Of a DNA stretch of 64,000 bases, positions 43,620 to 54,800 are shown in pieces. Within the stretch, counting starts at the first letter, position 1. Every line of letters starts with the position of its first letter. The stretch comes from Symbiodinium natans. Its lineage: Eukaryota > Sar > Dinophyceae > Suessiales > Symbiodiniaceae. The stretch spans positions 412,257 to 476,256 of the forward strand of contig CAJNDS010002347.1 in the NCBI GenBank assembly GCA_905221605.1. Direction: 5' to 3'. The notes beneath the pieces were generated by a model, which worked only from the letters and a program-made list of their open reading frames with translations, was not told where the DNA came from and did not search any database. The position numbers and the translations under genes were made by a program.

Positions 43620-46580
43620 GCCACCAGAGCGTCCGGAGCTTTCTGCCTGAGACGTCCCGCAGGACACCCCTCCAGCAAAACTCCGTGCATACTCTTCTCA
43701 TCTCTTGCGCTGCTGCCTCGCCCAAGCGCACGATGGCCTCACCAGATGGACAATGGCGCAGGCGGCGCTCCCTCGGTCAAGGCTCTGCAGCGCTTTCCAG
43801 CCTCGGGCAGGCCAAAGGGCAGCTTCGTCGCATAGGGCGCACCGGCATCAGCGCAGATGAGACCTCACGGCCATCCATCCTCTTGCATCAGTGTCCATCA
43901 CACGTTCCCACACGTTCACAGGGGGGCCTATCAGTTCGAGCAGCACGCCCATTCCGCCCATGCGCTCCAGCGTCTCTGAGCCTCAGAGACGCGACTTGCA
44001 CGAAGGACAAGCAGGCTCCAGGTTCCGCGCCGATTCCGCGCGTCCACTCTTCAAGGCAAGCGCCAAATCGCTCCGCGAGCCGCTTTTCGTCAACCCAGCT
44101 CTCAGCCTCCGAGCATTCAACAAACTGCCCCGTGGCAATGCCCTCCCAAAGCTTGGGGCATTGTGACATTGTGTTTGGTGCCCCCATGGGCCCCCATGTA
44201 TCGGGGGGTTCGCGCCTCCTTTCCCTCGTAGTGGCAGCACGTCAGGACAGTCTCCTGCTCTGGAAACATCCGATGTTCCGCATCATGCTTCCATATCTGT
44301 TCCGTCTATATGTTTCCGCATCCTGCCCTACGTATCCAGAAAAAAGGAAACCCTTCTATCCGTCCGATCCCGTCCTCGTCCAAAAGCCACGCTGCTTTCA
44401 GGTTGGGGACTTGCTCCAGTTGCCCTGACTTTGCCGACAGCTCCTGGGATCCAATATGGGAGGTACCATGACCGCATGTGACTGCAATGGCGCTCTTCGG
44501 TACATGGGACAGAGAGATAGGCAGTGGGATTCGCATTCGCCCCTCAGGTCATGACCCAAGTTGGGGACGTGTCAGTGCAAGACCGCTGCTCGTAGATGCC
44601 TGCGCGCCGTCCCAACAAAAGTGCCCTTTGAAAGGCGATTTAGGCAGCTTGCGGGTGCGAACGAGGCTGCATGCGATTGCATGCGGCTAAGCTGGGTTTA
44701 CGGTGGTGGAACATGCGCAGAAGACTTGCAAGACTTGGGCGACGATGGGCTACACATGGCTCATGGCTCATGGCTAGCAGTGGCGAAGACGCCTGCCTCG
44801 CATGCCGACAATCGAGAAGTCCAAGCTCAGACAGCGGACCTCCAGTTGCTGCATGATCTGGATGTCCAACAACGTCCTACTGCATCCTACTGCGTCCTGC
44901 TGCGTCCTACTGCGTCCTACTGCGCCCTCCTGCTGCAACGATGTAAGAATGTCATTACACGTTGCATTGACAGTGTTGCGCCTTCTCATGCTGGAACCTG
45001 CTGGATTGTATGCACGCTCACTGCGGATCACCGAGATAAATTCGCCCCTGCTCGGGTGCAAGTTTACAAAAAGCCCCAAATAGTGATTCAATGCGAGCAC
45101 TCAGCTGTGTGCTCGTTTGTGCACGGAATGCCTAGAAGGCAAAACAAGCAAGGGCCGCTGCCGAAGACTCATACTTCACGTCGTACGAGTGCACCTTGCC
45201 GAGCAAAAGTGTCACAATCAGTCTTACTCTGGTGGTCCAACGGTCCAGCGACTGAGGCAATGCGCGTGCAACCGGTCAAAGATCTCGTTGATGATGCTGC
45301 ACTGCCTGCCTTGCGCTCCCATGTTGAAACTCATTCTCCAACAACTAGCTTCGCGTAGCTTGGTGCGTCGCTGCACGTAGCTTCGCATGTGCATGGCCTT
45401 CACCAGATTGCCAGACCCCGAAACGTCGACGCACAATCCTAGGGGGCGCGTGTCAGGCCAGCAGTTGCATCAAATCCTCAGAGAGGACAACACAACCTCC
45501 TATGAGGGCGAGTCCTCTCCAATGTTGAATCACTTGCGAGGTGTCGCACATCGACGTCGTCCTCTGCGGCTTCGCCTGGGAATGAAGCGAAGGACCAGGG
45601 CTCACCCCTCAATCACGCCGTGCCAGGCCTTTGTCATCACTGTCATCGGCACTTTCATAGAGCTCGTCAGCTTCCAGGGATGAATACCTGCAGAGGGGAG
45701 AGCTGACTTCGAGATGTTGCTTTTACTGTTCATGTTGCAAATATCTGCACATGTTCCAAGACAAATCCAAGAGGCACAATCGGCCCCGCAGAGAATGAAT
45801 CCATGAACTGTGCAGCTCAAACTCGGCAGCGGGGAGGCGAAATCATGAACGAAGTGAATGTGAAAAAACCCAAATTTGCCAGAGCTTGGGGCTTTTCCCG
45901 ACTTCCATTGCCAAGTCTTTGGATCCTAAAATGTTGTATTAATCATCTGTGGGAGGAACCGTTACTGGGGCCTTTATTTCTTCCATGGGCTCTGTTGAAA
46001 ACCTCACGTCCGGAAATATGTCCTACCAGCGAGGCGCTTCCAAAAAGGTTTCCTGAGCCCAGTCCACCTTTACACATCGGCGGGAGGTTTGGGAACTGCA
46101 AACTTCTAGTTTATGTGACAACCAACAAATGTCGTGAAGGCTTTTCTGGTTTGAGCATGCCTGAAACGTCATGATTCGAACCGCGACGCCACATTGCATA
46201 ACCATCTTGCGCTTTTGGCCATATATAGTCCAGGTAACTAGCCATCTGCAGATGGTGCACAGGTTTTGTTGCCCTCAGCCCGTGTTTGCAAACAAACTGC
46301 CAGCATGTCATTGCATGAGGCATCGTCCTGCGTACCTGAGGTCTAGCATGTTTTGCTGGGATGGACGAGGCATCAGTGCGCGAGAGATTGGCAACAAATT
46401 CATCCTGAATGTGTGCAGCGTTCTTTCAATCAGCGTTCTCAAGCAACAGCCTCTGCAACATGACATAGAAGACGAGTCAACAGTTCTTGTGGGCGCATCC
46501 TCCATGTATCAGTCCTGGTCTGCACCTGTGAAGACCAATCCCTTGTAAAGAGCATGCCACTTCGCCTGCCGCCAGGGTCG
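43620..46580. other. No gene recognised
   Basis: Unique-looking sequence. A 10-bp tandem repeat (CCTACTGCGT variants) lies at 44,875-44,940. Plus-strand frames of up to 265 codons near 44.6-45.4 kb have no domain and cross that repeat. Nothing firm can be called. Confidence 0.45.
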
Positions 46581-46582
46581 AG

Positions 46583-47036
46583 CTAGTCCAACAAGCCAAA
46601 GTACTCAAACAATCCCGGCCGAGCCCGCCGTGATGTGATCTTGTGGCTCACCAACGCCCTGTGTGCTTGCAGCGCACACTCCACATCCTTTTCGTCTTTC
46701 TCGCACGATGAGCAAAGGTCAATCAGGAACTGCCCGACCAGCATCGTGCACTTCCGATGCGTGTAGGGGCCGATGTACCCGTCGCATCTTGACAGGCACT
46801 TGCAAGCTCTAAGCTTCTCAACATGTCCTCCATTCTCCAACATGTTCAGCAGGGAGGCGACACTGTGCAGGACCAACCGCGGTTCTACATGCTGAAAACG
46901 CTGGCAGGATGCCCTGAGTTCCAGCAGATCTGGCACATTGCAGAATTGCGACAGGGAATTCGTCATCCTTAGATACACAACATCTAATCCCACTTGCACC
47001 AAGCTATCCCCACCACCAAACACTGGCGCTAAAACT
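46583..47036 (-). CDS. Exon of an unassigned helical protein
   Basis: A minus-strand frame that opens at a CGCCAG|TG acceptor-like site (about 47,036) and ends in a stop at 46,583, about 146 codons. Composition is protein-like and mainly helical (VVYLRMTNSLSQF, PRLVLHSVASLLNML, KCTMLVGQFLIDL), with spaced Cys residues that include CKCLSRC. This suggests a terminal exon of an ARM/HEAT-like or other alpha-helical protein. No upstream exon was found, and I cannot name the family. Confidence 0.4.
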
Positions 47037-48731
47037 CCTCGCTTCAGAACACGGCATCACATTCACAAACTATCTCAGAGTCTTGGGTACAAACCTCCAA
47101 ATCTCGCATCATGAATCACAACCGATTTGGAAAAAACTGCGAACCGTCTGCCCTCAGTTTGTCCTACAGCACGCAGTGCTCCATCCCAATCTCAATTTTA
47201 TAGTTCGCGCACGATTTATACTGAAACCCTGGACCCTCGCCTCATGCTCCTGTCCCTCAACGCGAGACTCCTCACACCCCTACCTAACGCATAGGCAATC
47301 CAAATTTTCAACGACCTACCCTTATCCGGTTTCCTGTATCTAATCTTGCTGATGCTACCTTACAAAGGCCAAGGTTTAGCTTACGGCAGCGCACTTGCAT
47401 GGCGACACGTGTCACACCCTCACAGTTGCTCCAAGCCACTCAGGGATGCCATTGAAAGGCCACTCAGAGATGTCATTGTCCAAAGATGCTGGTTGAAGAT
47501 CCGTCACATCATCTGCGTCACCATCATCCGGAATTTCAGCCTGGCACGTGACGGCGAATCAAAGTGGTTTCAGCACACGTGTGCGGGCTCCTCACTTGCA
47601 TTCACTGGCCTGGCACATCGTAAGCACGCTGGCCACAGTCTCCGCGAGGTGCACGAGCGGGCGAATATTCATGCCACAGACGCTGAAACTGTTGCCATCG
47701 TCGCTGTTGGCCTAGTTGATGATTCACAGCTGGGAGGGGAAGCTAGGAAGAACGCTAGAAGCAGTAACAACAAGCACGCACGTGCACCCTTCCGCTCTGG
47801 CCTGCTCGCTGCATGTGCCACGCTCGTCTTCAGAATGAGAAAGAAAAACCTGAAAGACTCAAATATCACCTTCGACCTTCAATGTCAAACTGAGGACCCC
47901 ACATGAGAGGATGAGTCCTCCTGCCAGGGAGAGTTTCTCGAGGTTGGTGTTTCTTGTTTTTCAGACGTTTTACGGTTCAGTGACAGCAACACCCTCTCCA
48001 ATTTACACACCCCTGTAATATCCCCAGAAGCCTCAGTTGTACAGTGAAGCTCCGAAACCGCTGTAGGCGCTTTGCACTTTCAAGGCTTACAAGCTGCAGG
48101 CCTCGGCAACAGTGTGGCCCCACCACAGCCCGCAAAGTCCTCAGCTGAAAAGTCCAACCAAACATGATGGTGACCCGCAGCCAAAAAACTAAGCCAAATA
48201 CCTGCCCAGACATCCATGGCTCCAACGCCACTTTGCACGTGACAAGCTGTTGCTGCGCAGCGAATGTTTGATTGCATGCCTCTCATCTCTCTGGCTCGAC
48301 ACCACCTTCTAAAGATTGTGCTGCCTCTCCGTGCTGCATGTCATTTTAGCTGTCTCGCCCAATTTTGCTGCGCGCATTCCACGGTTGAGTGTGCGATTCC
48401 TGCAAGTGGCTCAAGGCAAGCGTCGCAAACACTACATTATGCAGAGGCGCTATTTTGTCTCGTTCTGGTCTGGCCGAGGGTGCTCTTGGTCCACCCTGGG
48501 GTTTCTGTAAGATGTAACGGTTCACACTGAAGGCTGCTTATGGCACTCGGACCACTTCAATCCGCAAATCCGCCACTCCTGCACACCAACTCCACTCTCC
48601 GGGCCAACACAGCGTCATGTAGCCCAGATGGCCCTGAATACCAAAGCATCTGAGCTGCAAATTTTTGCAGATCTTGAATTCCATGTCATTACGCGGCTAT
48701 TCCCGCGCCTATTCCCATGTTTGCGCCGCCC
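47037..48731. other. No gene recognised
   Basis: Unique-looking sequence. A 186-codon plus-strand frame at 47,346 lacks motifs and is not called. Confidence 0.45.
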
Positions 48732-49185
48732 TCACTCTTCTGGACTCATAAACCACAACACGAAGGTGAGCGACACCAAAGCAATCACAGCAAGGACCAC
48801 TGCAAGCGCTAACAAGCGGGGGCGGTCCGTAGCACAGGTCATCATCTCAAATGTTCCCGTTTCCTGCATTTGCATGTGAAGGCGATTTTGGAACAAGGTC
48901 ACGAACAACACCCAGACAACTCTGCATTGTACACGTGCCTTCTGCAACTTCTTCCATTCTGTCCTGCGTACCGATTGCAGATCTGAGTCGCCCAATTCAG
49001 CGCAGACAACCCGGGTTCCAAGGGCGAGGCCGAGCCATCCACGCCAGCACAGTGCTTGGCAAAGAACGGGTGGCCTCGAGGGGCTTGGACTCGCAGGACA
49101 TCACTGACGTGCAGGACCAGCGCAGGATACGTGGCACTTGTATGGCATTGGCCGGCTCCGACTTTCTGCGGGCCGTGTCAGGCAA
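48732..49185 (-). CDS. Possible exons ending in a C-terminal membrane anchor
   Basis: The minus-strand frame at 48,732-48,860 has a clean transmembrane segment, LLALAVVLAVIALVSLTFVL, followed by WFMSPEE and a stop, as in a tail-anchored protein. Just upstream, 49,185-48,997 reads through RILRWSCTSVMSCESKPLEA, ending at a stop in another frame. An intron could join them, but no clear donor and acceptor pair is seen. Function unknown. Confidence 0.3.
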
Positions 49186-49189
49186 AAGT

Positions 49190-50191
49190 ACTGTCTGGAG
49201 GGTAAACTGTCAAGATGTAGATACGCTCGGCAGTGCTTAAAAGCATAGTTGCATTTGGGGCCCAGACATAACCGAGGTGCATATTTTATCCGTCTGACGC
49301 CACTCTAGCGCTATCGCACGCGTGCAATGGGCAGAAAAGAGTAAGGCGATACGCCGTCTAAAGCCAAGCCATGGCAAGAAGTGTAATTAGAACAAAGCTG
49401 CACGCATCACGTCTGCTCAATCTACATGTTCGGCGTTGCATCTTACCTAACATTTTCTCACAATAACATTGGAGCGAGATCATGGGCCGCCGCCGTGTGT
49501 CCGAAAACCGCAGACTATGTTGCCAGCTGCACTCTCCCTACTCGCTCCGCCACTCAAGTCTCCACATACACACTGATTATATATCCACTTTGACTTGCCC
49601 ACTCTCTGTTACTTCCCCACTCCTCTCAGTCATCCACTTCCCCAATTACAGCACTCAGTCCCTCCAGCATGCTAACTTGGAGGTCTACCTCGGTGCCTCA
49701 GAACAGGTGAATTTTACCACACCGGTTTGGACAAACATTTTGGACCATTGCAGTGAGAAAATGTTGGCTGCATAAACCAAAATCATGCTTTTTCTTGGTT
49801 TCCATCTCCACGTATGCGCACAATGGGCTCTGCTTGCAGGTGCTTGCCAGTTGTTGAGGCCTAATGCGTATGGATACTTGCAAGTGAGGGCTTACGAGAA
49901 TTCAGAACAGTACGGTGTCAATCTCCTTGCTAGAAGCGGAAGCTGTGGATGCTGTGGATGTGTCCTTCTCTCGATGTGAGATGTCTTGTCAGACCGAGCT
50001 CAGACATTTCAAAGTAATGTCGGTAGCATTCACAAATTCAAGAGGGACCTTACACACATAAAGGACTGCAAGGCCGAAAGGGCCTCATGAGATTGGTGCC
50101 AACCCCCGCATGGAACTCGTCAAAATCCCACGGGTTCCCAGCTTTATTCGAGGTATTGAGAAACCCATATGATCTTTAGGACCGTGGCCCT
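49190..50191. other. No gene recognised
   Basis: Unique-looking flank of the retrotransposon; nothing recognisable. Confidence 0.5.
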
Positions 50192-50196
50192 GTTTT
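50192..50196. other. Target-site duplication, left (GTTTT)
   Basis: GTTTT directly precedes the 5' LTR and is repeated directly after the 3' LTR at 57,882-57,886. Five base pairs is the usual Ty1/copia integration footprint. A 7-bp reading (GTTTTTG) is also possible if the LTR starts two bases later. Confidence 0.75.
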
Positions 50197-50332
50197 TGTG
50201 CGAAAGTTGCTGACCCCACACCACTTTCTAGGTAAAGCATGTACCTTGTACAGTTGTATAGAGGTGTCTTTACCGAAGCCCTTTATAGGCACAAGCAAGA
50301 GTGGGAGAAAATAGGTTTCCGCTCGTTTCGCA
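50197..50332 (+). repeat. 5' LTR (136 bp)
   Basis: Starts TGTGCGAAAG and ends TTTCGCA, so it has TG...CA ends with a TGCGAAA/TTTCGCA inverted terminal repeat. Identical to 57,746-57,881. CTTTATAGGC near 50,281 could act as a TATA-like promoter element, but that is only a sequence resemblance. It is short for an LTR. Confidence 0.95.
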
Positions 50333-50346
50333 TGGTAGCGGAGCTC
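50333..50346 (+). promoter_or_regulatory. Primer-binding site (initiator tRNA-Met type)
   Basis: TGGTAGCGGAGC directly follows the LTR. It differs at two positions from TGGTATCAGAGC, the common copia site complementary to the 3' end of initiator tRNA-Met. The last A of the LTR and TG of the site create an ATG that opens a 15-codon frame ending at 50,379. Confidence 0.75.
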
Positions 50347-50384
50347 CTGGTTCAAAAGCCAGTCGACCGGAGCTCGTGAACAAC

Positions 50385-50395
50385 GGGTGATACCG
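50385..50395 (+). repeat. GGGTGAYACCG motif, copy 1 (leader)
   Basis: GGGTGATACCG. In the frame that starts at 50,334 it supplies GGG TGA, a stop. In the leader frame open over 50,339-50,518 it reads Arg-Val-Ile-Pro. Confidence 0.9.
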
Positions 50396-50418
50396 TTAGC
50401 TGCGTGTGAAGCAGCAGC

Positions 50419-50429
50419 GGGTGACACCG
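50419..50429 (+). repeat. GGGTGAYACCG motif, copy 2 (leader)
   Basis: GGGTGACACCG, 34 bp after copy 1. The leader frame open over 50,339-50,518 reads it as Gly-Asp-Thr; the frame one base earlier meets TGA. Confidence 0.9.
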
Positions 50430-50483
50430 CAGGCAGGGCGACAAAGCCTGCCGGACTCGAGGGAGTCTTGCCAAAACCCTCGT

Positions 50484-51698
50484 TAAAGAAGCAAGACAGA
50501 AGCGAACTGCGCCAGTAGCAGTCGCGAAGAAGGCACCACGGGAAAAGGTGGAGCAAAAGCAAAGGGGTCTGGAAAGACCAAGAAGGGTGTCAGAAAAGGG
50601 AGAGAAGCCGACGCACCTCGCAGTCGTCATCGTAGTGCAGAAGCAGAGGAGCGAAGGATCCTACGAGGCTTTGCCAGACGAGCAGAGCGAGCGCTGAACA
50701 GGTCGGAGTCCAGGGACAGGGAACCGCAAGAGGCTCCTGTGCCTGGAGACTTGTCTGCAGAGGACGCGCTCAGACTACAAGCCAGGCCCAGCGAAGGCAG
50801 CAACCTTGGGTTTGGTGAGTGGTTAGACGAGGACGCCTGGGTTCCTGAAGAGTTACCTCCCACCAGTGACAGCGGACAGTGGGAGCGCTTGAGGGCCCAG
50901 TACCCAGGGCTGGCTACAATCGCAGCGCAGAACCCTGGACGACAAGCTAGAAGGAGCTACTTGCAGAAGGTAGCTGGTCAGAGGGTGCAAGAAGGGCTTG
51001 GGCGGCTGGCAAGGACCAGCAGGCGCGGCACAGCAGCTTCCTCGGACGAGGCAGAGGCCAGCGAGGAGCGAGAAGAACCCAGCAGTGCTGCGCGGGTGAT
51101 ACCGCCTACAGAGGCGGGACACACCGAGCCAGCAAGAAGCGGGGCTTCAGTGGTTACGCTCACACACCAGCCAACATCGGTGTGGGACTCCGAAAGTGAA
51201 GGCGAGATCAAGCAGGAGGTCAAGAAAGAGGAGCAGTCCGGAAACACCTCGGATTGGGAAAGTGAAAGCTCAGAGGAGCACAGCACTGACCCGGAGGATC
51301 CGAACGGTGTGCAGTCTGCCTTGAAGAAGGCCGACAGGGCACGTGAAAGGCGGGAACAAGCAAAGCGGCACAAGCAGCCGCCGCCGGAGCCATCTGAGCC
51401 TCCGCGTGCCAAAGCCCGCCCATCGGTGGGGCACTCGAGTGCGGGGGCCGCCTCGAGCTGGGACCTCGAAAGTCGGGCCTCCTCTGTGGGCTGGCGACGG
51501 CAGGTGACGCCGAGCTTTGACAACAGAGTCACAGAGGAGGACACAGAGAACGAAGAGAGGAGTGACGAGCAGTGGAGCCGCCAAGATCGGGAGCGAGATC
51601 GGCTTTGGAACGAGTGGTACAGAGCGAGAGGAACGGGAGGCTGGCACCAGTGGCAAGGCTCTTGGTACCAGTCCTCAGGAGCGGGTTGGAACCGCTGA
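50484..51698 (+). CDS. Copia ORF1: methionine-free charged protein upstream of gag
   Basis: Open frame of about 404 codons bounded by TAA (50,481-50,483) and TGA (51,696-51,698). It has no ATG codon, so translation must start at a non-AUG codon (GTG at 50,739 is one candidate), by frameshift from the leader, or after splicing. The N-terminal 85 residues are Arg/Lys-rich; the middle is acidic and Ser-rich (EESSEEHSTDPEDP-like); the end is Trp-rich (GGWHQWQGSWYQ), which suggests RNA binding or disorder. No known domain. It is in the same frame as gag (ORF2), with only one TGA at the boundary and no other stop until gag begins. Motif copy 3 lies inside (RVIPP) and copy 4 starts six bases after the stop codon. 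Confidence 0.6.
51094..51104 (+). repeat. GGGTGAYACCG motif, copy 3 (inside ORF1)
   Basis: GGGTGATACCG, read as Val-Ile-Pro in the ORF1 frame. Confidence 0.9.
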
Positions 51699-51703
51699 AG
51701 TGC

Positions 51704-51714
51704 GGGTGACACCG
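51704..51714 (+). repeat. GGGTGAYACCG motif, copy 4 (ORF1/ORF2 junction)
   Basis: Begins six bases downstream of the ORF1 TGA. The shared ORF1/ORF2 frame reads it as Gly-Asp-Thr. A related imperfect dyad, GCGGGTTGGAACCGC, lies at 51,681-51,695, just before the stop. Confidence 0.9.
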
Positions 51715-51824
51715 CCGAGTGTGAGGGAGCAGCTCAAGCAGGCTGCTGCCGAACTCGGCACCGCTTCTGTGTTCGTGAAGCCTGTACAGTTTGTGTGTGT
51801 TTGAGTTTTTTTTTGGTAGTTTCA

Positions 51825-54800
51825 ATGGCAACTCTAGAAGAGTTAGCCCGTAGAGTGCAGGACCTAACACTTGGTATGCAACGAGCCAACGCTGCCTTTG
51901 AAGAGCAACAAAAGAAGACAGCAGAGGCCGAAGCTAGACTTGATGTAGCAGAACGAGCACTTCAAGCACAGTCAGCAGCAGCAGCAGCAGCAGGACAAGC
52001 CACAGGGAGCGCCGAAAGAAAAGAGAAAGAACTGATACACCCCAGTCATGTTCCAAAACCGCACACGTTTAACGGCAAGAAAGAAGAATGGGAAAAGTTC
52101 AAACATGTTTTCATGGCATGGTCAAGCACAGTGCATGAGCGTTACCCAGAGTTGTTGGAAAAGCATGGAGCCAGTAAGAACCCGATTGATGAAGCCAAAT
52201 TTAGCCCCGAAGAAAGTAGACTGTCGAAAGCCATGTACACGTTTCTGATACAGTACTGTCCCGAGCCAACGATGAACGTCATAGGACAAGGGTTGCGTGA
52301 TGCCAACGGTTTTGAGGTTTGGAGAAGATTGGTGCTTCTGAGCGAGCCAGCGCATCGGACTAAGGCCTGGGTGTGGCGCAGGCACTTAGCAAATCCCTCG
52401 TTTCCGAGTGACATTGCACAGTGGAGCACAGCGCTTCACCAGTGGGAAGCTGAACTTCGAGAGTTTGAGCGTACGTACAACACAGCGTTTTCAGAAGATG
52501 AGAAAGTGTCCATTTTGGCTCATATTGCACCGAAAGAGTTGCAGCAAAGCATCTTCATGCACAGTGATGTGTTGAACGGATACGACAAGATAAGAGAGTA
52601 CATCGAACAGTATCTGATCAACAGAAACCTGTGGAAAAGGCCTCAAGGTTCACAGTTCGGGATGCCCAAAGCCTCAAACAAAACTGCTGAGCATGATGAT
52701 GGGGGAGTGAGGCCTATGGACATCGGCGGAGTAAAAGGAGACAAAGGCAAAGGGAAAGGAGAATGGAAGAAAGGAAAGGACCACTGGGGCGACAAAGGAA
52801 AGGACAACTGGAGCAACAAAGGAAAGGACAAATGGAAGGAGAAGTGGAACAACAACAGGTGGGACAACAATGGCAAAGGGAAAGGTAAGGATGGGAAGAA
52901 AGGCAAAACCGACAAGGGAAAAGGAGCAGGCAACAACAACAAAGGAGGCAAAGGAAAGCAAAACGATGGGAAAGGAAAGAACAACAATCCGCACGCTGGA
53001 AAGCAGTGCCATATATGCCACAGGCATGGTCACATTGCTGCAGACTGCTGGTGGAAGGTTGGAGCAGTCGACAACGAGGCCTACACCGAGACCGGTGGGA
53101 CGGGTGCATCGACTGCCCCAGAAGACCGGAGTGGCAACGGTGCAGGGATTGGTTCTGTGTTTGAAGGTTCGCAGCGTGTTGTCAAGTGGAGTGATGAAGA
53201 TGTGATATTCACTGTGAGTGAGAGTTCCGTCGCAGCTGTGACTGCAAAACAGCTAGGCAACCGGTATCTTCTCATCGACTCAGGAGCCTGTGAGAGTGTA
53301 GCAAAAGTAGGAGACTTTGAAGCACAGGTGGATGCCTCGAAAGCGAAGCCTTTGTTCAGCGTGCAAGGGACGCCGCTTAAGGTGTATGGAAAGCAGTACC
53401 CTCAGGTCATGTTCGGACAAACCAAAGGAGCAGTAGAAATGACCGTAACGGATGCTGCTGAGAGCCTAGTTTCGGTTCACAGCTTGGTAGCGAGAGGACA
53501 CAAGGTGGTTTTCAGCCCAGGAGGGTGTTTCCTCGAGACCAGCGCGGGTGACACCGTACCACTTGAGCTTCATGGGAAAAGGTGGTACTTGAAAGTGATG
53601 GACGTGGGCGAAGGGAGCGCGCCTGCAGGAGGCAGGAGGGTCGCACCCATTGCCGACAAGCCGGATCTGGGTCCCCGAGAGGAAGACCGCTGGAAGAGAG
53701 AAGTGAAGGATGGGGTGGAGTATCTCATTCGAGAGCACAACAGCCCAAGAAAGCGTTTGTTTGCGCCAAAGATCAAGGATCTCCCTGTGCCCTTGGAGAG
53801 ACTGGAGAGTGGAAGGCTCACCAAGATGATCTTCGAGGAGGATGGGTCCCAGAAGGAAGATCGGAGTGCGTGGGAAGACAAGCGCTTTGCAATGAGGGAT
53901 ATGAAGCATGCTTGGCTGGGAGAAACCTGGTTCAGGCTGAAGCCAGAAAGAGAAGAAGCAGCTGCTGAGGAAGAGCAGCCAGACTATGAAGGCGAATGGA
54001 TGCAAGGACTAGACGAGGCATATGAAGAAGAGATTGCGCAAGGAGAGGAAGCTCATGGAGGAGTTGTGGAAGACGACGAAGACGCAGTGGATCGGCTGAT
54101 GATAGATGAGGACAGAGAAAGAGACCAGAGCAAGGTCATCAAGGCGCCGAAGGAGCCGTCGGCTCAGGAGGTGGAAGAACACAACCTCCACCATGCCAAC
54201 TTCGAGAGTTGGTGCCCTGTTTGTGTGATGGGGCAAGGTAAGAGCAAGCAGCACAGGAGGGTCAAGGAAGACCCCAAGGAGCATGTGATCTACTCCGACT
54301 ACATGTTCTTTTCTGGAGAAGGCAAGGAAGTGAACAAAGAAGAAGGAGAAAAGAAGCGGGCTGGTTTGGTAACCGTTCTCACTGCAATTTGCAAAGAGAG
54401 CCAGTACCCTTTCGCGCTGGTGTTGCCATCCAAAGCCAGCGTGGACTACGCAAGCAAGGCAATGATCAGCTGGATCAAGGATCTGAAGTGGGACAAGGTA
54501 GTGATCCATTTCGACCAAGAAAGCGCTCTGAACAAGATATATGAAAGGGTGCAGAAGGAAATGGGTGACACCGTTACTCTGCGGAGATCACCGCGATACA
54601 GTTCACAGTCCTTAGCAGATGGAGAGATGGTCAACGGTTTTCTGGCAGGCAAGATTCGCACATGGCTTGCGGAGGTGTCAGAGAAATACAAAGTCAAGAT
54701 TGGCTGTGACAGTGTCTTGTTTCCATGGATTGTGCGACACAGTGCGTGGACGGTGGCACGGTTTCACATCAACCATTCGAAGACAACGGCGTTCAGAGTC

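Noticed and set aside
44561-45358. 265-codon plus-strand frame
   Set aside because: Crosses a 10-bp tandem repeat, has no motif, and is opposite to the prevailing gene strand.
52643-53109. Minus-strand frames opposite the Lys/Gly-rich gag region
   Set aside because: Shadow frames of ORF2, rich in Phe/Pro/Leu only because of the opposite-strand composition.
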